Positions 55,701 to 64,000 of a DNA stretch of 64,000 nt are shown piece after piece. Position 1 is the first letter of the stretch. Each line of letters begins with the position of its first letter. The DNA lies in contig CACRXP010000387.1 of NCBI GenBank assembly GCA_902702965.1, forward strand, positions 460,052-524,051, given 5' to 3'. Made by a program: the position numbers and the translations under genes. The notes beneath the pieces are model-generated. The model was given only the letters and a program-made list of their open reading frames with translations, had not been told where the DNA came from and did not search any database. Source of the stretch: Spirometra erinaceieuropaei. Taxonomy: Eukaryota; Platyhelminthes; Cestoda; Diphyllobothriidea; Diphyllobothriidae.

Positions 55701-56929
55701 TTAAGGAAATGGATAACTCAGTCATAACACGCATTTTACAGCGCACATCGGAACCGCGGTCTTTTACCTTGTCACAATAATATGTTTCAATAATATATTT
55801 TTGTTATTAGAAACGACTGACTTTGTCATCTGACTGACGTATTATTAGATAAACCTGTCATTTGTCCACACAGTCGGTCTATGATGCTATCTCAGAACCA
55901 CAACTGTTAGCATAACGGTTACCTCCCATTAAAGGCTAGGTGGAAGGAGGCATTAAACACTTTTCACACCTGGCAGGCGAAGTTGTAGTAGCCCAGATTT
56001 AGGACGTGTGGCACAACCACTGAGTCGAGGTAATTGCGTCTCATAGTTAGTGCTTTTGACTCTAGAATTTTCTCTTGGCTCATAGTTTTCCTTAGCAAAA
56101 TAAATATTCCGATACAAATCATGAATTGCCTCCCGCTTAAAATGCTATTAAATAATCCTGATGTGTGCTTCTACAACGACTGATAAAGGCATTGATGCTT
56201 AACGCTCAATAGCATTCCTACCGGTTAAATTATTCCAACTTGTATGGCCACCTAATTTTCCATAACGTCGTTGAAATGCAAAAATCATTACACATCCATG
56301 GGTGTATATATGTCTCACTAATAAAATCGGTTAAAATTTTACACTGAACTGAATTTTAGAAGTGTACAGATCGTTAGCTAAGACATTTCTAGAAGTAATA
56401 AGTCATTAGAATAAAAGTTGAAGAAGATGAGAGTATCCTCTTTCACCCAGCGCTAATTTTGTCCTTCTTAAAGCACCAGTCCTCATTTTGCACCGAAAGG
56501 GGTACTATCATCACTTACTTGCAGCCGCAAAACCTCGTGTTAAATGTGGTCATTTTTGGGCAAATATCTTTGCCTGGATATTTGCAATAGGACAACTTTT
56601 CTGTTCCTATTCTGTAAACTTGAGGAACAGAAATATTTTGGGGAAATATTCTGCTAAGGTTCAATTAAGATAAAAGTAGGCTGAAAGAAATATTATTACC
56701 TTTGCAAAAAATTCTCGCAAACTTTGCTCTGATTTACCTTAAAAAGGCCTGCACTGGTGAATGGTGCGAGGGAAATCCTTGTTTGCACTGTGCATTTTAG
56801 AATAGAAAAGTAATCATAGGCTCTGCGAATACTCCGTGTCACATTGTAAAATCAATGTAGTAAAGACGTGTTTTTGATAACTATCATCAGGTCAGTACAA
56901 CTGCACTGAAATTAAAAATTTGAGAAGTT
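55701..56929. other. Intergenic DNA, nothing recognised
   Basis: About 1.2 kb of AT-rich DNA before PLE 2. It contains AATATATTTTTG-type runs but no element I can name. Confidence 0.45.
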
Positions 56930-58200
56930 CATAGGGTTTATAAGTGAAAACGGTAAAAGGACCGCTGACATGCTGCACACAATGTGTCCAGTTTCTCTGG
57001 AGTGGTCAACTATAAAGGCAAATGGTGTAGCGATGGACTTGCCGCTTGGTACGTTCCCTGCAACAGTTTTCATGGTCAAAGTCGAGAAGGCAAGGTTGCA
57101 AGAAACTTTTAATAACTTTGATTCCTACGGTCGGTACATGGACGACATTTTCTGTCCGAGAGATCTGACCACCAATACCGACGCCCTGGTCCAAATTTTA
57201 ACATTGCACACCCCTCGCTAAAGTTCTCTGCAAAGTTTGAGGCAGGCGACAAATCGTTTTCCTTGATGTCCTTCTGCACAGAGAAGAGGATTGATCTATC
57301 CAGCGCCGGGTATTCCGAAAGAAAACCTGGGCCGGACAATGCATTAATTGTCGCGGATTTGTCCCCCTAGATATTAGACGCGATTCGGTACAGATATTGG
57401 CAGCTGAAACGCGGCGTCTCTGCTCTTCTGAAAATGTTGAAGCAGAACTCCAGCAGGGGCTGAACATTCTCCGCGAAAACGGATACCCAGAATGATTTAC
57501 CTTCCGAAATATCGAAGAGCGCACTGCAAAACTTACCACGGCGACTGCAGAAAAGAAAGGCTTGTTTAGAGAACCGCCTTTTCAAGAGGACGCAACAAGC
57601 GACCTGGCAAGGCGACATCTGAAGACATCGATCACTAGCGCTTTCTTCGCGACGAATTTACGTGTATGTTTCCCAATCTCTCCTATCTCATAATTGGGAA
57701 GTGAAGACCGACTGCCGTTACAGGCCACATCGATGTGTATTTACTCATTTAGCTACTCTTGTGGAGCGGGATACATTGGTCGTACAACGGGACGCCTGGA
57801 AAAGAGCATACGCAGACTCATGCCAACCTGGCAAAGCAGAGGTGAAAACAGATCGAGCTTGAATTCGATTACCGCACATCTGGCCTATACAAGCGACCGA
57901 TTCGATGCCAAAAAGCCTTTCAGGTTGTCTACCGAGCACCAGCAAAATTCTCCGTAGGTCTACTTCAACGGCTGAGGCAGTGACGATACGGTAAGCTAAT
58001 CTAGTGCTATGTTGTCAAAAGACGTTGGCTTGGGCGCTTTGTCTTCCGTGGCCAACGCCAACCCCAGATGGTTATCACACGCCGCCCCAACCTCCTGATG
58101 ACAGTGATGTGCACTCCACGCACCCAATTTACAAACATCACTCACAGCCTATGCCACCTCCCATTGCCAAACTCGTCATGCGGGTGGCGTGGAAGCGATG
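56930..58200 (+). pseudogene. Penelope-like element 2: RT and GIY-YIG endonuclease (decayed)
   Basis: Frames read GVAMDLPLGTFPATVFMVKV (RT motif with GxxxGxxL), YGRYMDDIFC with the catalytic box at 57135-57146, then in shifted frames VFLDVLLHREED and RRVFRKKTWAGQC (about 57240-57350), ENGYPE, and the endonuclease CIYSFSYSCGAGYIGRTTGR (GYIG at about 57766-57777). A C-terminal piece, CCQKTLAWALCLPWPTPTPD, is at 58004-58070. It differs in sequence from PLE 1, 3 and 4, so a second PLE lineage is present. It is 5'-truncated with frameshifts and stops. Confidence 0.85.
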
Positions 58201-61200
58201 ACTGTCAATAGCCTCTGAGCCATTTTTAAACCATGTGAACTTCTCGAATTTCCAATTTCTATGTAACTGTACTGGCCTGGTGATGAGTTACCGAAAACAC
58301 ATGTTTGCCAAATTGACTTTTCAGGTGTAATCATATGCGTCAGCTAAAAGAGCACTCTCAGTAAACTATGGTACTACCGCTCCCTGTTTGTGTGCGGAGG
58401 GCATTTTCCTCCAACAATTTAATACTCTACTCATAATATAGGGGAACTGAAATAATAACCGACGTTTTTATTGCGTGAATATCCTAAATCTGTAAATATA
58501 ACTTATCACTGGTACATGGCCTATTGGTAGAACGCTGGACTTGATAATGCTCAGTGACCAAAGCATCGGGGGTCGGATCGCAGTCTTACAAACTTGAAGT
58601 TGAATAGGGTTGGCTCACGACGGTCAATTGGCTATAAACGGCCATGTCAGATTTTCTTGTCTCCAGCAGTACTCCTTCTACAGCATACGCTTCTTCCAGA
58701 TACAAGAAAAACCCCCTTTCGAAAAGGATGTATTTTCTCTCCCAGTTCAATGCTTAGAGTTCTCATTTTACCATCGTACAGTAAGGAACATTTCGCGCAT
58801 TTAAAATGGGTAAACGGGCAGGCCGTCGTCACTGATTTTCTCAGACAAGGTCCTAGTTACGCAAAATTCCCCTACCGTGCAGGTGACTAACCTAAAAGTA
58901 TTAGGACAGCGTCTACTGACGATAGCAGGCGCGATCACAATCAGGTTACACATACCCGTCCTGTGTTCGCAGAAGAACTTCCTGCGGGCTCCTCATTTGA
59001 CACCACCGAAAGTCAGCTGACATAAACCCGCATGCAATTTTCCGCACTCTACCGGTACTGCTTTTCCATAAACAGCATGATATCCATTCCTATGCTGACT
59101 AGTTCTAATTATCCTCCTATATTCTCCATTTCCCATCAGCATGAAACGATAAACACAACTTGATTCTCCAAATTTTCTTCAAACTTTGATTTACCTGATG
59201 AATACTTACAGAAATCAAGAGTGTAGTCGCCAAAAACTGTTGTCTGATTTTGTTAACTTTCATTTTTGTAAAAATAAATCCCTTCACAACTCAATCTTAA
59301 TGCTGACTAAAGTTGAGGCTTGATTTATTTTTTTGAGAAAAATGAAAATAGGCAACCTGTCTTATTAAAATAACCCGTGTCATTTGGGTATTTTAAATAT
59401 TTCTTCTATCCGCTTTGTCGAGCTCGTCAAAATGTTGCGGATTGAGTTGCGTTGAGCTACTTTAAGGTTTAAATTAGCATGCACGTATCAAGAATTAAAG
59501 GAATATACAGTGAAACATCGGTTCTGCCTATGATGACAGCTGTGACCCGAATTTTGGAAGTTTTTCTTCGTCAAGAATAAATGATTTGCTTAAAATATCC
59601 CTCATAGTTTTTCATTATCGCATACTTTTTTTGGACGATCATAAAAATAAGAATACGCGAAGGTTGAAAGAGGACTATTCTCCAGTAAGCCCTCAGGAAT
59701 GTTTAGATATATGAGCAAAAATTTATAATTACTTCGAAATAATGAAAAGTTCACATTACTTTCGACTACTACTGCTTAAAAACACTTTAATTCTCAACTT
59801 ATTCCCAAATGCAGTTTTCAAAAGAGTTTAAAGAAACTCCTATTATACGTGGTTTATTCTGAGACACAAACGGAAACTTTTCCTATTTTCACCGATTTTT
59901 AGAAAAACAGAATCTTCTTTCCTGCTTTCCATACAGTTGACAGTAAACAGACCTTAATCACCGGTTGTGGAGGGATTTTAAAGCTCTCTGCAGAAACTGG
60001 CTTGTAGTTTACTCTGCTTTGCTCCATAATATCTGCCTAGAGGCGTCAAAGGAATACTTAAATAACGTAAGATAGTCACTGCCGCCCTTGAGCAGTTAAA
60101 CTTGTTGACGGATCTCTTTCTTCCATTAATAATTCAACTACCCTAGAAGGGATAAAAGAGACCGTGTCTTGCTTTCAGAGCTATGCGCTAATAAATATAA
60201 GTTGTGTACCATTTGACAGGTTCAAGTCCAGGCACAGAATGGATGTACTGTAAAAATACCCACTGTCCAAAGATATTATGAGAGGTGCAGGTATACTCAA
60301 ATATATGACTCCGCAGGTGATATTCTACTAAATATAACGGTTATTTAGTTGCATGACTACCAAAGAAATATGACACAATGAAGCTTGTACAGGAGATTAC
60401 ATCAAGATGAACGTAAGCATATTCGCTAGGTCTGTCAAGACGTCTTTGCACAGGTAAGCAGAAGCTTGACATGCTACCTGGGTAACGCGCTTTTCGCTAT
60501 AGAAGAACTATGAGTGCGTAATCGTTGAATACCGACTAGGAAGCCTGGTCATACCTTATGGGCTTTCAATTTTTAACTATACTTCCGTGACTATTTGCAA
60601 CGTCTCTCACTTGGCGCTCTAAATTGTCTGATGTCTTACAAGGTATTGAAAGCTTTGCCCGGACAATTAACTATCTTTTTCTCTAAGAAATATAGGTCCC
60701 GCTTAGAGGAAAGACCTGAATTAACGTCTTGTTACATTAGACATTCTTCTTTTAGGGTATACTTGAGACTTAGATAATTGCACATCTTACTATAAAATTA
60801 CATATTAGTTATAACCGAAATGTTCCTTTTAAGTGTAAGTTTCAGTTTAGTTGGCGGTGGTTGATTACCGACTGCAAGGCCAAATTACAGCGAACTGCAG
60901 ATGCCTAATAACTTCTTAAATACAAATATCCTCCCATACAAAGGATAGTTTACGGGCCAGAATCGTCCAATAAAAGTACGCGGAATGTGGAGGGAACATA
61001 ATAAAAAGACGTGATTGACCTTCGTAAAGTTCTTTGATTGTCACCTGTCATTGCGCTAAAGGTAATTACTCAAGGAAGAACATGGGAGAATGAAATACTG
61101 CAAGTCAGTCGACAGGGAAGGGAACGACGATACAGCACGAATTGGGAAGCTCATAGGTCCTCTTTTAAAACTGGAGTTTAATAAAGAAAAAACGGCATTT

Positions 61201-64000
61201 AGTTTGCGAATTTGTGTAATTTACGTGAAAATGCGCAAAATATCAGACATTTGACAACAAGCAGGTGCTTTCGGGAAATAAGAATTCGACTCCTGTCTTC
61301 ATTCTGTGCCCACTTCTCCAAAATCGAGGAGCAAGAAAAAACCGAACGCAGAAAACGTCATCTGACCTTCATTTGCTCCAACTGAATATGGCTGACGCTT
61401 CATTAAAATTCAGTCTCCAGCAATAAGGTTTGTTAACACAGTCTAGCAAAGTGATACCTTAGGCCATGTTAAACTTGATACTGAGAGAATGAAATAGGAC
61501 TAGCAAATGCTTTTAGTGCTGGTAGACCCCACAAATGTGTGGCAGGTCAACGAAAAACTAAGAAGAAGGGAACTTCGGCGTCGTATCCTGACAAGTGTAC
61601 TCAAGTTAGTCAGGGCTTTCAGAAGAATATTGATGTTGATGAGGTGATGACCATGCCAACGATCGTGGGTCTATATATATCTTATAACTGGTGCCAGTGA
61701 ATGCAGGCTCATTGTTCCGTCAATGCCAGCATTAAGTTTAAAATGTGCTCACAAAAACGCGCAACACGTCCGGCACAGCAATGGCACCAAGGTTCTCGCC
61801 ATCGGCAAATAGAGCGCCGTATGTTTTACGAATGGAAGCCTTTACACGAGCATCCAGTGGTTCGAAATGGAAACTGGCCTTAAATTTCCTAAACGAGTTG
61901 GCATAAAAATGTCGGTATGCTACACAAGAAATCCGAATGTTCAGTTAAGATCAACAACTAGGCTAGACGTCTGGTAAACTAGCGCCAGCAGATCAACCAT
62001 AGAAAAGTCAAAATGTGAACGTGTCAGAAGCAAAACAGCGCATTAGGCCTGGTCCAAATGTAGACAACGCCTATGGACTGAGATTTAGGACTTTTGGAAA
62101 ACCTTGTAGATTAATCTGTAGTCTAAGCGCTTCAACTAGTCGGCTGTCTACCACATTTAGTGCGGTGTTTTACTCCCAGGTAGTTTGCAGCCAGGCAAGA
62201 GCACAGGACTGCAGAAATGAGTGGTGACGGTTTCGCATAAATTGTTCGCAATGCGATAAACAGTCTACAGGGCTGAATTGGCCTGTGCACACAAGTACCC
62301 GTGCTAGCGCGGATTGTGCGGGGAAAATCAGAAGATTTTTGAACCTCAGGTGCCACAAAAACCTAACCAATACATGACTGGTTCGAATAAAATTAGACTT
62401 TTTATTTGTACTCATATCAGCAAAGCTTATCAGGACATTCCTCTCCGCCATTACAAATGATGGATTGGAACTTCTTACCCTAGGGCTTTTTTGATTTAAA
62501 AACCGAGCTCAGTCATCATCTGCTTTGACGGAAGTTTGACTTATATAAAAGATACTTCTCTTTGTAATCAGCCCTTTTTACCCTCTGTGGTCAAGCAAAC
62601 AATGGGATTACATTTGTATCAGTGCTCCAGTCTGCGTATGCGGATATCCTAGTGGCACATTGTCGGCATTGGGCAGAGAGCATAACTATCGTTCGGGCAG
62701 AGATACCTGCAACCACCAACAATTAAGCACGGGGGTGACCAGAGGATAGCTATCCCGAAAAGTTAACGGTGGTGTGAAAAAGACGACTAAGCAACCGGCC
62801 CCTAAATAAAGCCTAAAACACTTATGTATACATTGTCTTTCGTTTCTATAAGCCTTTTCTGGGACAGTAGACCAATTTTTCGCTGGGTATTTCCGTTAGA
62901 AATTCAGTTCGGATGCCTGAAAAAAGGTCTGGGATTGTCGAGATTCCTTTAGGCAAACTAACAGTTTTTGTTGCTTGAAGAAATTCTGCCTTAATTTTTG
63001 AGGAATATCGAAGGGAGTTGGTCGTGGTTTGTTGAATTTAAAGTTTTCTATCAGCCGAATCATACGAACTTCTAATTTCGAAGTGTTTTTACTTAATTTC
63101 CTGTTTTTCAAAACGATTTTACTCACTTTACTTTATGCAAAGCATGTTAAACTATAGGTAGCAAGTTTATGTAGCTACGTTTTCTGCTGATGCGGACAGA
63201 CACAGCGCAGCCGATTAAGAGAGACTATGGAAGGAGGGCGACCGTTTAAAAACGATCCACTAGTAGGTAAAAACTGAAAAAGAACACACATACTTTTCTT
63301 CTTCCTCTGAGAAAACCGTTTTTGTATACTGTTGGAAATAGAGAAGGAGACTAATTATGCGTCATCCATCCCTGGGCGGGGAAGAGTAATTCTTCTTCGG
63401 ACGCAAAAAAGCGGTGAGACCGAAGAAAACCGTCATGGCGCATTAGTCTTTTGCTGGAACAAAAAAACGTTTCCCAGTAACAGATATAGATAGAACAGCC
63501 TGGCAAAAGCGAAGGCCGCACCTGATAAAAAGAAAACGATGACCAAAAATGAGTTTTTAAGTTTCGGCTTAGAATTCCGAAAACCTAAAATCAAGCAAAT
63601 CGCAAGGCATTCGCCCATGCAACTCGCACTTAACCATTTCCCGATGAAGTTTCAAAACACCGGATTAGTTCTCATTATGCTAAGACCTAACTTTTGTTGA
63701 GTTCTGTGCAGGTGTGCAGGCCTAAACTTGCCACCAGGCGATGCGATGTTGGGATGTCCGTCTTCGTTTGGTGATGCACAGTTTTTGGCTATGTGGGGTT
63801 CTCGGTTATCACAGTTTGCTTAAAGTAAAATTGATCAAGATATTGGAAATCATAGACCAACTGGAGTTGAATACAGGCTGAGTGGCACTTCAACCTTATT
63901 TCACCACAGAGCCTCAAAAACTTTGAAGTAATTAAGGGTTCTGCCAGAGGTCACCTAACGGATTTTTTACAGATTAAGAAAGTCTCCCTTGTGTATAGTC
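58201..64000. other. AT-rich intergenic DNA with one tRNA-like SINE head
   Basis: About 5.8 kb without a supportable gene. ORFs such as 58594-58890 and 62015-62227 have no recognisable motif. Apart from the feature at 58515-58585 I see nothing structured. Confidence 0.45.
58515..58585 (+). repeat. tRNA-derived SINE head
   Basis: This has A-box-like TGGCCTATTGGTAGAACGC, an arm CTGGACTTGATAATGCTCAG, and B-box-like GGTCGGATCGC, with tRNA-like spacing. It has no clean acceptor stem, so I call a SINE or tRNA relic rather than a tRNA gene. Confidence 0.45.

Overview
This is a eukaryotic window: a large spliced gene on the left, and a long gene-poor tract of decayed transposable elements on the right. 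The exons, the intron phases, the Penelope-like, Ty3/Gypsy and LINE families and the TTAGGG-type tracts together suggest a parasitic flatworm. A pseudophyllidean tapeworm such as Spirometra or Dibothriocephalus is my best guess. That assignment rests on recognising the retroelement families from general knowledge, not on a database search.

Positions 51-26837 (+) carry the downstream part of one gene, the orthologue of Integrator complex subunit 1 (INTS1). I could place eighteen coding exons, about 1,790 codons, ending at a TAG stop at 26835-26837. The upstream exons lie left of the window. Exon phases agree at nearly every junction; the exon 11 to exon 12 junction is the uncertain one. Intron 7 appears to use a GC donor. 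Introns range from about 70 bp to almost 3 kb, and the long ones hold transposon insertions.

Positions 26838-64000 show no host gene that I can support. They hold two divergently oriented, 5'-truncated copies of one LINE family (30627-33080 minus, 34615-37410 plus), a Ty3/Gypsy remnant (gag plus an integrase zinc-binding piece), at least four Penelope-like element (PLE) copies, tRNA-derived SINEs, telomere-like repeats and microsatellites.

Two repeat systems deserve most attention. First, a family of almost fully palindromic elements of about 1 kb occurs five times (2218-3199, 19387-20360, 27156-28150, 39082-40075, 49840-50799). They have CAGT/ACTG ends, usually flanked by TA, arms of roughly 400 bp and a short asymmetric core. 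This looks like a non-autonomous Tc1/mariner-type foldback family. Two copies sit in INTS1 introns and one lies about 320 bp past its stop codon. Second, PLE termini carry hammerhead-ribozyme-like cores (CTGATGA, stem II, GAAACGTC). They are seen in a head-to-head inverted pair inserted in the plus-strand LINE with a 9-10 bp target duplication, at the end of another PLE, and in a related form inside 375-bp tandem repeats at the end of a third PLE.
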